Assembly: GCA_017432345.1 (NCBI GenBank)
Contig: JAFRJI010000014.1
Location: 1 to 48,819, forward strand
Direction: 5' to 3'
Source of the DNA: Bacillota bacterium
Lineage (GTDB): Bacteria; Bacillota; Clostridia; Peptostreptococcales; Anaerovoracaceae
DNA: 48,819 nt
Numbering within the stretch: position 1 is the first letter of the stretch; every line of letters begins with the position of its first letter. A program made the translations under genes and the position numbers. Positions 26,720 to 35,066 of the stretch are shown piece by piece. Under the pieces are notes generated by a model. It saw only the letters and a program-made list of their open reading frames with translations, was not told where the DNA came from and ran no database searches.

Positions 26720-27229
26720 CTACTTCAGTCCCGGAAAACCCTGCTGGCGAAGTGCCTCAAACAAGATGATATTCACCGAGTTGGCCAGATTAAAGGAACG
26801 GAGCCTCGTATCGGCGCTCATCGGGATCCGCAGCGTGCAACCAGGATGCTTTTGCTCCTGCGCCTCGATGAAATCCCGCGGCAGTCCGGCGGTCTCCCGG
26901 CCGAACAGGATCATGTCCTCATCCTGAAACGCAGCGTCCGTATACAGCCGCTTTCCCTTTGTCGTGGCCAGGAACATCCGGTACGGTCGACCGGTCTGCG
27001 GACAGACCGCGTCCTCGTATTCCTCCATGAATTCCTGCAGGCTCTCGTGCACCCGCACATCCACATAGGGCCAGTAATCCAGTCCCGCCCGCTTCAGGCT
27101 GCGGTCATCGATAGAAAACCCCAGCGGCTTTACAAGATGCAAAACACTTCCTGTCGTAGCGCAGCTTCTGGCGATGTTCCCGGTGTTCGGCGGGATCTCC
27201 GGTTCCACCATGACGATGTGCATAGCCAT
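26720..27229 (-). CDS. trmL: tRNA (cytidine(34)-2'-O)-methyltransferase TrmL
   Basis: SPOUT-class methyltransferase of 169 residues that modifies the wobble base of certain leucine tRNAs with SAM. Family motifs: EPEIPPNTGNIARSCA at the N terminus, LFGRETAGLP, and RSFNLANSVNIILFEALRQ, the knotted C-terminal SAM site. AGGAAGTGAACGGTC is spaced for the first ATG at 27229; an ATG two codons later is possible. It is the last gene of the rdgB-to-trmL block. Confidence 0.95.
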   Translation of the reverse strand: MAMHIVMVEPEIPPNTGNIARSCATTGSVLHLVKPLGFSIDDRSLKRAGLDYWPYVDVRVHESLQEFMEEYEDAVCPQTGRPYRMFLATTKGKRLYTDAAFQDEDMILFGRETAGLPRDFIEAQEQKHPGCTLRIPMSADTRLRSFNLANSVNIILFEALRQQGFPGLK

Positions 27230-27242
27230 GACCGTTCACTTC

Positions 27243-27749
27243 CTACTTGTTGCGTCCGCAGCAGTGCTTGTACTTTTTGCCGCTTCCGCATGGGCAAGGA
27301 TCGTTCCGCCCGATCTTCGGTGTCTCTCTGCGGACCGTTCTGGACTGCTTGTATTTCTTGGCGATCTCGGCCATCTTCTCTTCCCCGAGAATGGTCTCCC
27401 ACTGCGGAAGCCCGTACAGATAATCCGCGTCCGCCTTCAGCATATTGTAAAAGAGCGTTTCCGGGATAATCTCGACTTCGACTTCCGAGCTCTCATCGAA
27501 ATTCTCAAAATCGTTCGGTGTCTTGATGCTTTCGTTGATCCCGTCCAGGAACCCCATAAAGATCACCGGCCGGACCTCGTATTTCTCGGCCAGCTCCCCG
27601 AGCGTTCCGGTCATCTTCTCGTCCGGATGATCGAGGATGTCGCTGTAGATTTTTGTCTCCGCGCCGCTGTATTCATCCCAAAATTCCTTGAACGTCGCTT
27701 CGGTCTGGTTCTCGATCAGGTGTTTCCACTGTTTGTATAACTCGCTCAT
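27243..27749 (-). CDS. SEC-C motif protein of unknown function
   Basis: A 168-residue soluble protein whose last 20 residues form a SEC-C zinc-binding motif ([18 protein letters not shown]), as found at the C terminus of SecA and in many uncharacterised proteins. The first 140 residues are helical and acidic and are not recognised. The motif can bind zinc and SecB or ribosomes in SecA, but a function here cannot be assigned. RBS ACAGGAGGAGACA. Confidence 0.88.
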   Translation of the reverse strand: MSELYKQWKHLIENQTEATFKEFWDEYSGAETKIYSDILDHPDEKMTGTLGELAEKYEVRPVIFMGFLDGINESIKTPNDFENFDESSEVEVEIIPETLFYNMLKADADYLYGLPQWETILGEEKMAEIAKKYKQSRTVRRETPKIGRNDPCPCGSGKKYKHCCGRNK

Positions 27750-27767
27750 TGTCTCCTCCTGTCCTGC

Positions 27768-28739
27768 TTACAAAATTGCCTTCGCGATCTCCATGACGTC
27801 GCCCATCACGGCGCTTCCCGTCGGCAGCGGGCCGGCTCCCGGTCCGTAGAACATCAGCTTGCCCACCAGATTTCCCTTGACGTATACGGCGTTGAATTCC
27901 TTCAGAACGTTCGCCAGCGGGTGGTAGGTACGGATGAACGTCGGACGGACTTCATACGTGATCTCGCCGTCGTCCTGCACCGTGGCGTGCGCGATCAGCT
28001 TGATGACGCAGTCATTTGCCTTCGCCTCCGCGATCTTTTCCTTCGTGATCCCCGTGATGCCTGTGGTCGGGATGTCGTCCGGATGAACGTATTTGTCGAA
28101 CATGAGAGCCATCAGGATACTCAGCTTATTGGCTGCGTCGATGCCCTCAACGTCCGCCGTCGGATCCGCTTCCGCAAAGCCCTTTGCCTGTGCGTCTTTC
28201 AGCGCGGTGTCATAATCCATATCCTCTTCGCTCATCATGTGGAGGATATAGTTCGTCGTTCCGTTGACGATGCCGAGCACTTCGGTATACTGGTTCGCTC
28301 TGGCTGCGCCGTCCAGCGCGGTGAGGACCGGTATGCCGCCGCCGACACTGGCCTCGAACTTGAACATCACGTTGTTCCGCTTCGCCGCTTCCATCAGTCT
28401 CGGGTAATTCGCCGCAACGGCCGCTTTGTTCGCCGTAACCACGTGCTTGCCGCAGTCCATGGCGCGTTCCATGAACGTTGCCGCCGGTTCCACGCCACCC
28501 AGCAGTTCGATGACGATATCGATCTCCGGATCCTGGAAGATATCTTCCGGATCGGATACGAACTGATCTCTGGAAACGGTAATGTCGCGTTCCCTGTCGA
28601 TGTCCTTTTCGAGGATCTTCACGATGTTCACTTTCGCGCCGACGCTCTTTTCGATGATTTCCCGGTTCATTTCAAGGGTCTTGTACGTTCCGGTCCCTAT
28701 GTTGCCCAAACCGAGCAAACCGATTTTGATTTCCTTCAT
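27768..28739 (-). CDS. hom: Homoserine dehydrogenase, short form without ACT domain
   Basis: NAD(P)H-dependent reduction of aspartate semialdehyde to homoserine, for threonine and methionine synthesis. The 323-residue protein has Rossmann motif GLLGLGNIGTGT (residues 7-18), ELLGGVEPA, VVTANKAAVA, the substrate region GGGIPVLTAL and GIVNGTTNYIL, and the catalytic Lys region GIDAANKLSILMAL. It stops after GSAVMGDVMEIAKAIL, where many bacterial enzymes continue into an ACT regulatory domain, so allosteric threonine inhibition is probably absent. RBS AGGAATAAAACTCA. Confidence 0.96.
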   Translation of the reverse strand: MKEIKIGLLGLGNIGTGTYKTLEMNREIIEKSVGAKVNIVKILEKDIDRERDITVSRDQFVSDPEDIFQDPEIDIVIELLGGVEPAATFMERAMDCGKHVVTANKAAVAANYPRLMEAAKRNNVMFKFEASVGGGIPVLTALDGAARANQYTEVLGIVNGTTNYILHMMSEEDMDYDTALKDAQAKGFAEADPTADVEGIDAANKLSILMALMFDKYVHPDDIPTTGITGITKEKIAEAKANDCVIKLIAHATVQDDGEITYEVRPTFIRTYHPLANVLKEFNAVYVKGNLVGKLMFYGPGAGPLPTGSAVMGDVMEIAKAIL

Positions 28740-28764
28740 TGAGTTTTATTCCTCCTTAAATTGA

Positions 28765-31122
28765 TTACAAAATATATCCGATCATGGCCACGATGAACGC
28801 CACGATCCAAGCGACGCCGCATTGTCCGAAGACAATGATGGTCGCCCATTTTCCACCCAGTTCCCTGCGCACGGACGCGATCGCCGCCACGCACGGCGTG
28901 TACAGCAGGCAAAATACCAGCAGCGCGATAGCCGATACCGGCGTCAGCGCGGCCTGGAACGACGCCACTGATCCGAACAGGACCGAGATCGTCGCGACCA
29001 CGCTCTCCTTCGCCATGAATCCGGTAACAAGCGCCGTCGATATCCGCCAATCCGCAAAGCCCAGCGGCGCGAAGATCGGCGCGATGAACCCCGCGATGAC
29101 AGCCAGGATGCTGTCTTGTGAATCCACCACATGGTTCATGTGCGGATCAAAGGTCTGCAGCAGCCAGATCACCAGCGTTGCGATAAAGATGACGCTGAAA
29201 GCGCGCTGCAGGAAGTCTCTTGCCTTGTCCCACAGAAGCCGTCCGACATTTTTCCAGCCCGGCAGGCGGTAGTTCGGCAATTCCATTACGAACGGCACGG
29301 CTTCCCCCTTGAACAGGGTCTTCTTCAGGATCAGCGCCGTGAGCACGCCGACCAGGATGCCGGTAAAATACAGCCCGATCATGATCAGTCCGCCGTAGTC
29401 CGGGAAAAATGCCGCCGTAAAGAACGCGTAGATCGGCAGCTTCGCCGAGCAGCTCATGAACGGCGTCATGATGATTGTCAGTTTACGGTCCCGCTCCGAA
29501 GGCAGCGTCCGGCTGGCCATGATGCTCGGGACCGAACAGCCGAATCCGATCAGCATCGGCACGATGCTTCGTCCCGACAGCCCGATCTTTCGCAGGATCT
29601 TATCCATCACGAAGGCCACTCTGGCCATGTAGCCGCTGTCCTCCAGCAGGGAAAGGAAGAAGAACAGCGTCACGATATATGGCAAAAAGCTGATGACCGT
29701 ACCCACTCCGGTAAAGATGCCATCCACGATCAGCGACCGGACGACTTCATTGACGCCGGACGCAGTCATCGCCGCGTCGACGGTATCAGAAAGCGCCCCG
29801 ATTCCCTTATCCAGCAGATCGCACAGGATCTTCCCGATCACATTGAAGGTCAGGAAGAACACGACGCCCATGATCAGGACGAACATCGGGATCGCGGTGT
29901 ATTTCCCCGTCAGTACATCGTCGACCTTGCGGCTCCGCAGATGTTCCTTGCTCTCCTTCGGCTTGACCACCGTCGCCCGGCAGACCTTTTCGATGAAGCT
30001 GAACCGCATTTCCGCCATGGCGGCCGCCCGGTCCAGGCCTCTCTCGTCTTCCATCTGGCAGATCAGATGCTCGATGGCCTCTTTCTCATTCTGGCTCAGC
30101 TGGAGCCGTTCCAGGATCCGCTCGTCGCCCTCGGCCAGTTTCGCCGCAGCGAACCGGATCGGGATGCCTGCATTCTCCGCGTGGTCCTCGATCAGATGCA
30201 TGATGCCGTGAAGGCACCGGTGGACTGCTCCGCCGTTATCTTCCGCGCCGCAGAAGTCCTGCCGCCCCGGCCGTTCCTGGAACCGCGCCACGTGGATTGC
30301 GTGGTTGATCAGCTCGTTGATGCCCTCGTTTTTGGACGCCGAGATCGGTACGACCGGAATGCCCAGCATCTGCTCCATCTCGTTGACCAGGATAGAGCCT
30401 CCGTTGTTGTAGACCTCATCCATCATGTTGAGGGCCAGTACCATCGGCTTATCCAGCTCCATGAGCTGCATGGTCAGGTACATATTCCGCTCTATATTCG
30501 TCGCGTCCACGATATTGATGATCCCCTTCGGATCGTTATCGAGAATGAATTGACGCGATACGATTTCTTCGCTGGTGTACGGCGACATCGAGTAAATACC
30601 CGGAAGGTCTGTCACCAGAGTGTCCTTGTGCCCACGGATCACGCCGTCCTTGCGGTCCACGGTGACGCCCGGGAAATTCCCCACGTGCTGGTTCGCTCCG
30701 GTCAGCTGGTTGAACAGGGTCGTCTTGCCGCAGTTCTGGTTTCCGGCCAGTGCGAACGTCAGCGTCTCCCCTTCCGGCAGCGGGTCTTCATCCGCCTTCA
30801 CATGATACCGGCCGCCTTCGCCGAGGCCCGGGTGCTCGATCTCCGCCGGGGCTTTTGCAAAATTCTCCGACGGCGCGTCTTCGTCCCGCACGTCGCGGAT
30901 CTCGATGTGCTGCGCGTCTTCCTTCCGGAGCGTCAGCTCATAGCCGTGGATCCGCAGTTCCATCGGATCGCCCATCGGCGCGTACTTCACGAGGGTGACA
31001 TCCACTTCCGGGATCAGCCCCATATCAAGAAAGTGCTGCCGCAGAGCGCCTTCGCCTCCTACCGACACCACTGTCGCTGTTTTACCGATTTGCAGTTGAT
31101 CCAGCCTCAATCTATCTGTCAT
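28765..31122 (-). CDS. feoB: FeoA-FeoB fused ferrous iron transporter
   Basis: A 785-residue fusion for Fe2+ uptake. FeoA-like SH3 domain at residues 1-75, linker to about 118, and a G domain with G1 GNQNCGKTT (127-135), VTVDRKDG (switch) and G3 DLPGIYSMSPYT. A helical GDI-like region follows, then a polytopic membrane domain with two Gate regions (LPYIVTLFFFLSLLEDSGYMAR; GFGCSVPSIMASRTLPSERD) and about eight helices. It overlaps the end of the upstream membrane-protein gene by 11 bases and has only a weak RBS, so translation is probably coupled. Confidence 0.96.
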   Translation of the reverse strand: MTDRLRLDQLQIGKTATVVSVGGEGALRQHFLDMGLIPEVDVTLVKYAPMGDPMELRIHGYELTLRKEDAQHIEIRDVRDEDAPSENFAKAPAEIEHPGLGEGGRYHVKADEDPLPEGETLTFALAGNQNCGKTTLFNQLTGANQHVGNFPGVTVDRKDGVIRGHKDTLVTDLPGIYSMSPYTSEEIVSRQFILDNDPKGIINIVDATNIERNMYLTMQLMELDKPMVLALNMMDEVYNNGGSILVNEMEQMLGIPVVPISASKNEGINELINHAIHVARFQERPGRQDFCGAEDNGGAVHRCLHGIMHLIEDHAENAGIPIRFAAAKLAEGDERILERLQLSQNEKEAIEHLICQMEDERGLDRAAAMAEMRFSFIEKVCRATVVKPKESKEHLRSRKVDDVLTGKYTAIPMFVLIMGVVFFLTFNVIGKILCDLLDKGIGALSDTVDAAMTASGVNEVVRSLIVDGIFTGVGTVISFLPYIVTLFFFLSLLEDSGYMARVAFVMDKILRKIGLSGRSIVPMLIGFGCSVPSIMASRTLPSERDRKLTIIMTPFMSCSAKLPIYAFFTAAFFPDYGGLIMIGLYFTGILVGVLTALILKKTLFKGEAVPFVMELPNYRLPGWKNVGRLLWDKARDFLQRAFSVIFIATLVIWLLQTFDPHMNHVVDSQDSILAVIAGFIAPIFAPLGFADWRISTALVTGFMAKESVVATISVLFGSVASFQAALTPVSAIALLVFCLLYTPCVAAIASVRRELGGKWATIIVFGQCGVAWIVAFIVAMIGYIL

Positions 31123-32128
31123 TTGTTTCTTTATCTTCTATATCCGTATCGGCCGTTTCAGCCGTTTCAGCCGTTTCTTCCGTATCTGTATCGTTCCCCA
31201 TGATCACGCCCACGATCTTGCCGACATTGATGTCATCCGGGTCGGCATCGAATTTGCTCGGTCTCCGGTACCCCATCGGGTATTCCACCGGCTGTCTCTT
31301 GCTGAACGGGACGCTGGTGTAATCGAACACCTTATTGAAGAGCACACCGAGAATGATGACCCACGAAAGGAGCAGGAACCAGATCATGATAGCCACAACG
31401 GATGACAGCGCGCCGTACATGATGTCGTAATGAACGAGCGAGCTGGTATAGAACGAGTAGGCCAGACTCACGACGACCATCCCAAAGGACGCGAACAGCG
31501 TGCCCGGCAATACGCGCAAAAAGCTTTTCTTCTTTGGCGGGAGAATGTAATAGTTGAATCCGATGACGCAGAAATACAGAATGAATCCCAGCGGCCAACG
31601 CAGGTACATCCAAAGGCTGTCCACATAACGGGCCGCTTCCAGATGCAGGATGTCCATGATCGCCATCAGGATGAGCTTGCCGTAACAGAGAATGATGATC
31701 GCCATGACGAGGGCGATGAGCGTCAGCAGCATCGTCACCATGGCGCGCGCACGCTCCAGAAAATAGTTCTTTCCTGTGGTGTCGCCTTCGGAAAAGATGT
31801 AGTTGGTGATCCTGGTGATCGCGAACGATGCGCGGGAACCCGCCCATAACGCGATGATGATGAAGACGATATTACCAAAACCGATGTAATTGAACTGGAA
31901 GAGCGTGTTCACCAGCTCGGACATGGTATTGCCCGTATATTCCTCGATCAGGCCGATCGCCGTCTGCATGCTGATGCCGAACACACCCAGCAGCTGGATG
32001 ATCAACAGGAAGATCGGAACGATGGACATCAGCAGATAGAACGAGATCTGCGCCGCAAAACCCTGATAGTACGGATCCTGCAGCTGCCTGAGCCCCATTA
32101 TGAACATTCTCTTGAACCGGTCTATCAT
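31112..32128 (-). CDS. YihY/BrkB-family inner membrane protein
   Basis: A 338-residue membrane protein with about six hydrophobic segments. It contains the YihY/virulence factor BrkB signature region (AAQISFYLLMSIVPIFLLI near residue 25; LPGTLFASFGMVVVSLAYSFY; YGALSSVVAIMIWFLLLSW). The family was once annotated as RNase BN but is not a nuclease; its function is unknown. The hydrophilic, acidic C-terminal tail contains TEETAETAETADTD, encoded by a 9-base tandem repeat (31150-31180). RBS AGAGGGAAGCGTAGAA. Confidence 0.92.
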   Translation of the reverse strand: MIDRFKRMFIMGLRQLQDPYYQGFAAQISFYLLMSIVPIFLLIIQLLGVFGISMQTAIGLIEEYTGNTMSELVNTLFQFNYIGFGNIVFIIIALWAGSRASFAITRITNYIFSEGDTTGKNYFLERARAMVTMLLTLIALVMAIIILCYGKLILMAIMDILHLEAARYVDSLWMYLRWPLGFILYFCVIGFNYYILPPKKKSFLRVLPGTLFASFGMVVVSLAYSFYTSSLVHYDIMYGALSSVVAIMIWFLLLSWVIILGVLFNKVFDYTSVPFSKRQPVEYPMGYRRPSKFDADPDDINVGKIVGVIMGNDTDTEETAETAETADTDIEDKETNDR

Positions 32129-32130
32129 TT

Positions 32131-32781
32131 CTACGCTTCCCTCTGCTCTCTTTCCGCCAGTTTCTCACGCAAAACCCTCAGAGCGTTCGCCCTATGGCTG
32201 ATGCTGTTTTTGATGTCCGCGCTGAGTTCTCCAAAGGTCCGGTCGTATCCCACCGGAACGAACAGCGGATCGTAACCGAATCCGCAATAGCCCCGTTCTT
32301 CCAGAACGAGGTGCCCCTCGACTTCTCCCCGGGCCACGATCGTATTGCCGTCCGGATAGACCATCGTAATCACGGAAACGAAGCGGGCCGTTCGCTTCTC
32401 ATATTCTGTATCGCGAATGAGCTCGATCAGCTTCGCGTTGTTGCTGAGATCCGAGCTGTCTTCATTCTGCGCCTTCTCTTCTTCGGTCGGCCATACGCCC
32501 GGGAACGTCGCGAACCGCGCTGAATAGATACCCGGTGCGCCATTCAGACAGTCTACGACAAGACCGGAATCATCCGCGATGGTGATCTCTCCGCAAAGCT
32601 GCATGATGCCGTACGCTTTTTTGTAGGAATTTTCCTCGAAGGTGTCGCCGTTTTCCTCGATTTCCACAGCAGGAACACCGGCTTCATCCCGTGATATGAT
32701 CTCCATTCCGAAGTCCTTGGTGATCGCTTCGATTTCCTGGATTTTGTGTTTGTTTCTCGTTGCCGCGATGATCCTTTTCAT
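32131..32781 (-). CDS. rdgB: XTP/dITP pyrophosphatase, RdgB/HAM1 family
   Basis: House-cleaning nucleotidase that removes non-canonical purine triphosphates. The product is about 216 residues. MKRIIAATRNKHK is the canonical N terminus, with ADDSGLVVDCLNGAPGIYSA in the centre, GYDPLFVP and SHRANAL at the end. An upstream in-frame ATG would lie inside the promoter -10 region, so the ATG at 32781 is the start. It has no Shine-Dalgarno sequence and only about two untranslated bases are predicted. First gene of the block ending with trmL. Confidence 0.95.
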   Translation of the reverse strand: MKRIIAATRNKHKIQEIEAITKDFGMEIISRDEAGVPAVEIEENGDTFEENSYKKAYGIMQLCGEITIADDSGLVVDCLNGAPGIYSARFATFPGVWPTEEEKAQNEDSSDLSNNAKLIELIRDTEYEKRTARFVSVITMVYPDGNTIVARGEVEGHLVLEERGYCGFGYDPLFVPVGYDRTFGELSADIKNSISHRANALRVLREKLAEREQREA

Positions 32782-32789
32782 AACATCTA

Positions 32790-32818
32790 ATTGTACCATA
32801 CATCGGCTGGACTTTCAA
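32790..32818 (-). promoter_or_regulatory. rdgB operon promoter, nearly leaderless
   Basis: Minus-strand TTGAAA (32813-32818), 17 bp spacer and TACAAT (32790-32795) with an extended TGG. Eight bases separate the -10 box from the rdgB ATG, which predicts an untranslated leader of 1-2 bases. Confidence 0.7.
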
Positions 32819-32883
32819 AGCTTCATCATGTAAAATACCCGTATTAGAATCAAGGCGAAAACGTTTGACTGAAGGAGCTGAAA

Positions 32884-33801
32884 ATGAACATCGTAATCCT
32901 GGATGGACACACCATCAATCCCGGCGATCTGAGTTGGAAACGGCTCGAGGAATTTTGCGATACCATCACGGTGTATGAGAAGACCGAACCAGAAGAAATC
33001 GCGGAACGGGTCGGTAATCATGAGATCCTGATCACCAGCAAATGCCCGATCACCCGGGAGATCATAGAAGGCGCGCCGAACCTGAAATACATCGGTGTGC
33101 CTGCCACCGGATACAACAACATCGATCTCGATGCCGCGCGGGACCGTGGCGTTGCCGTGACCAACATCCCGGCTTATTCCACGGATGCCGTCGCGCAGCA
33201 CACCATCGCTCTGATTTTGGAGGTCTCCAATCACGTCGGGCTCCACAACGCGTCGGTGCAATCCGGCAACTGGGCGAACTGCGAATATTTCTGCTATTGG
33301 GAGGAGCCCATCTGCCTGCTGGCCGGAAAGTCTCTGGGCATCATCGGATACGGCGCCATCGGAAAGCGCGTGGCGGAAATCGCCTCGGCGCTGGGCATGA
33401 CCATCAACATTTACAGCCGTGATCCGGAGGCCGCGATCCGCTCCGATTTCCTGACGCTCCACTGTCCGCTCACTCCGGAAAACACGCATATGATCAACGA
33501 GGCGTTCATTTCCCGCATGAAACCGGGCGCGGTCCTGATCAACACCGCCCGCGGAGGTCTGGTCGACGAACCGGCACTGGCCGCGGCCCTGAAAGACGGC
33601 CGCCTGTCCGCTGCGGGACTGGATGTGCTTTCGGCCGAACCGCCGAGACCGGACAATCCGCTGATCGGTCTGAAAAACTGCATCGTAACGCCGCATCTGG
33701 CCTGGGCGCCAAAAGAGATGCGCAGTACCATCATTGAAGTGCTGGCCGAGAACCTTGCCAGCTGGCTCAACCATGAAACACGCAACCGGGTCGACCTATA
33801 A
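32884..33801 (+). CDS. D-2-hydroxyacid dehydrogenase (glycerate dehydrogenase-like)
   Basis: A 305-residue NAD(P)-dependent enzyme of the HprA/SerA family. It has a substrate-binding N-terminal domain, Rossmann motif LGIIGYGAIGKRVAE, catalytic Arg in NTARGGLVDE, Glu in LSAEPPRPDNPL and His in TPHLAWAPKEMR. The segment after the second Rossmann strand is short: IYSRDPEAAIRSDFLTLHCPL lacks about 15 residues that relatives carry, and the SR after Tyr hints at NADP use. The substrate is probably hydroxypyruvate or glyoxylate. RBS GAAGGAGCTGAAA. It overlaps the PAP2 gene by 29 bases. Confidence 0.93.
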   Translation: MNIVILDGHTINPGDLSWKRLEEFCDTITVYEKTEPEEIAERVGNHEILITSKCPITREIIEGAPNLKYIGVPATGYNNIDLDAARDRGVAVTNIPAYSTDAVAQHTIALILEVSNHVGLHNASVQSGNWANCEYFCYWEEPICLLAGKSLGIIGYGAIGKRVAEIASALGMTINIYSRDPEAAIRSDFLTLHCPLTPENTHMINEAFISRMKPGAVLINTARGGLVDEPALAAALKDGRLSAAGLDVLSAEPPRPDNPLIGLKNCIVTPHLAWAPKEMRSTIIEVLAENLASWLNHETRNRVDL

Positions 33802-34237
33802 CCGGGTCATCATCACGACGGATCTGATCCTGACGAGGACGGTGTATCTCATTTACCCTGCCCTCCTCATTTATCTTGCCGTCAAAAAAGAGCCCGCGCT
33901 TCTGCAGGCTCTTCTCGTTCCCGGTATTTCGTTCGTTCTGGTCAGTATCTTCCGCTATTTTCTCAACGCGCCGCGTCCGTACGAGGTGACCGGCAAAGAG
34001 CCGATCATCCAGCGCAAAGGCACCGGAAAATCGTTTCCGAGCCGCCATACGTTCTCCACGTTCGTGATTGCGGTGACCGTCTTTTATTTCTGGCCGCCTG
34101 CCGGTATTCTGACCGGCATCGCCGGCGCCGTTCTGGCTACCGTCCGCGTGCTCGGCGGCGTCCACTTCGTGCGTGACGTCATCGCCGGAGCTGTGATCGG
34201 AATCGGCTGCGGCGTCATCGGGTTCTATCTCATTTAA
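33773..34237 (+). CDS. PAP2-family membrane phosphatase
   Basis: About 154 residues with four or five membrane helices and the three phosphatase motifs of the PAP2 superfamily: RYFLNAPRP (residues 61-69), PSRH (89-92) and R125...H131...D135 in RVLGGVHFVRD. Such proteins dephosphorylate undecaprenyl pyrophosphate or other lipid phosphates on the outer face of the membrane. The start is the ATG inside the end of the preceding gene. An RBS is not obvious, so coupling is likely. Confidence 0.9.
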   Translation: MKHATGSTYNRVIITTDLILTRTVYLIYPALLIYLAVKKEPALLQALLVPGISFVLVSIFRYFLNAPRPYEVTGKEPIIQRKGTGKSFPSRHTFSTFVIAVTVFYFWPPAGILTGIAGAVLATVRVLGGVHFVRDVIAGAVIGIGCGVIGFYLI

Positions 34238-34254
34238 GTCTTTATGCAAAACCC

Positions 34255-35043
34255 TTAGTCCGTCTTTTCGCGGAACCGGAAACAATTCCCGCAAAGATCC
34301 GGATTCGGGATCTTGACGTTTTTGCTTTCACAATACGCGAGGCATTTTGCAGGATCGATGCCGGAAGCGTCGATGGCTCCGGCCGGACAGGCCTGGATCA
34401 TCGCTTCGCTGCAGGTTACATCCGCCAGGTTCTTATAGCAAAAAGCCTTTTTGATCGCATCGATCTCCGTTTCGATTTCTTCGATGTCCATTTCCGGACA
34501 CTCGTCGGCGTAAAGGCCGTCCGTGATGACGGTCCCGACGCTTCCGCCATATCCGTCCGCCGTGTGGAAGGACCCTGCCGGACCGATTTCCCCGATGCCC
34601 GCCAGATAAGCCGCGATCTTACTGGACCATTCCGGCATGTGCATCGTTCTGTTCCAGTCGGTCGGAACGCCGGTGATCGATGAGATCCTGCCCAGTTTGG
34701 ACAGGGATTCGCGGATCGCCTTGTTGATGAACATGCTCAGGAACATAGCGTCATAATGCGCCCGCTCCCATTTTTCCGCGGCCGCTCCGTTGGCTTCCAA
34801 GTCGTCGATGGCTTCCTTCGTCAAAGGAACGTAGTGCACGATGATCGTGTGCCCCGGCGTATATATTTTCTTCGGATGATCTGTCAGTTTTTCCATGTAC
34901 AGGCGGTCGAACAGAGGATGGAATACGTTGACGTATTCGATGACCGGCTCGCCGAATTTCGTCGTTACATTCGGCCGCGCCTGGAATTCCTCTACTGCCG
35001 CACGGACATTCTGTGCGATGAACTGTTTCGCGTTTCTTGCCAT
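34255..35043 (-). CDS. QueG-like (COG1600) iron-sulfur protein
   Basis: A 262-residue protein resembling epoxyqueuosine reductase. The central WSSKIAAYLAGIGEIG and SVGTVITDG match the QueG core. Near the C terminus, TCSEAMIQACPAGAID, KCLAYC and LCGNC supply about six cysteines for Fe-S clusters. The first CxxCxxC of canonical 8Fe-8S QueG is incomplete and the HEAT-repeat tail is missing, so it may carry one cluster and act on another substrate. RBS GAGGTGAAACA. It is convergent with the PAP2 gene and 23 bases downstream of the DUF2207 gene. Confidence 0.75.
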   Translation of the reverse strand: MARNAKQFIAQNVRAAVEEFQARPNVTTKFGEPVIEYVNVFHPLFDRLYMEKLTDHPKKIYTPGHTIIVHYVPLTKEAIDDLEANGAAAEKWERAHYDAMFLSMFINKAIRESLSKLGRISSITGVPTDWNRTMHMPEWSSKIAAYLAGIGEIGPAGSFHTADGYGGSVGTVITDGLYADECPEMDIEEIETEIDAIKKAFCYKNLADVTCSEAMIQACPAGAIDASGIDPAKCLAYCESKNVKIPNPDLCGNCFRFREKTD

Positions 35044-35066
35044 TGTTTCACCTCAAATCGTTTGTT

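Noticed and set aside
29131-31203. Long open frame of about 690 codons antisense to feoAB
   Set aside because: The sense frame is an unmistakable FeoA-FeoB fusion. The antisense translation is rich in Arg, His and Asp without any domain, as expected from mirrored codon bias.
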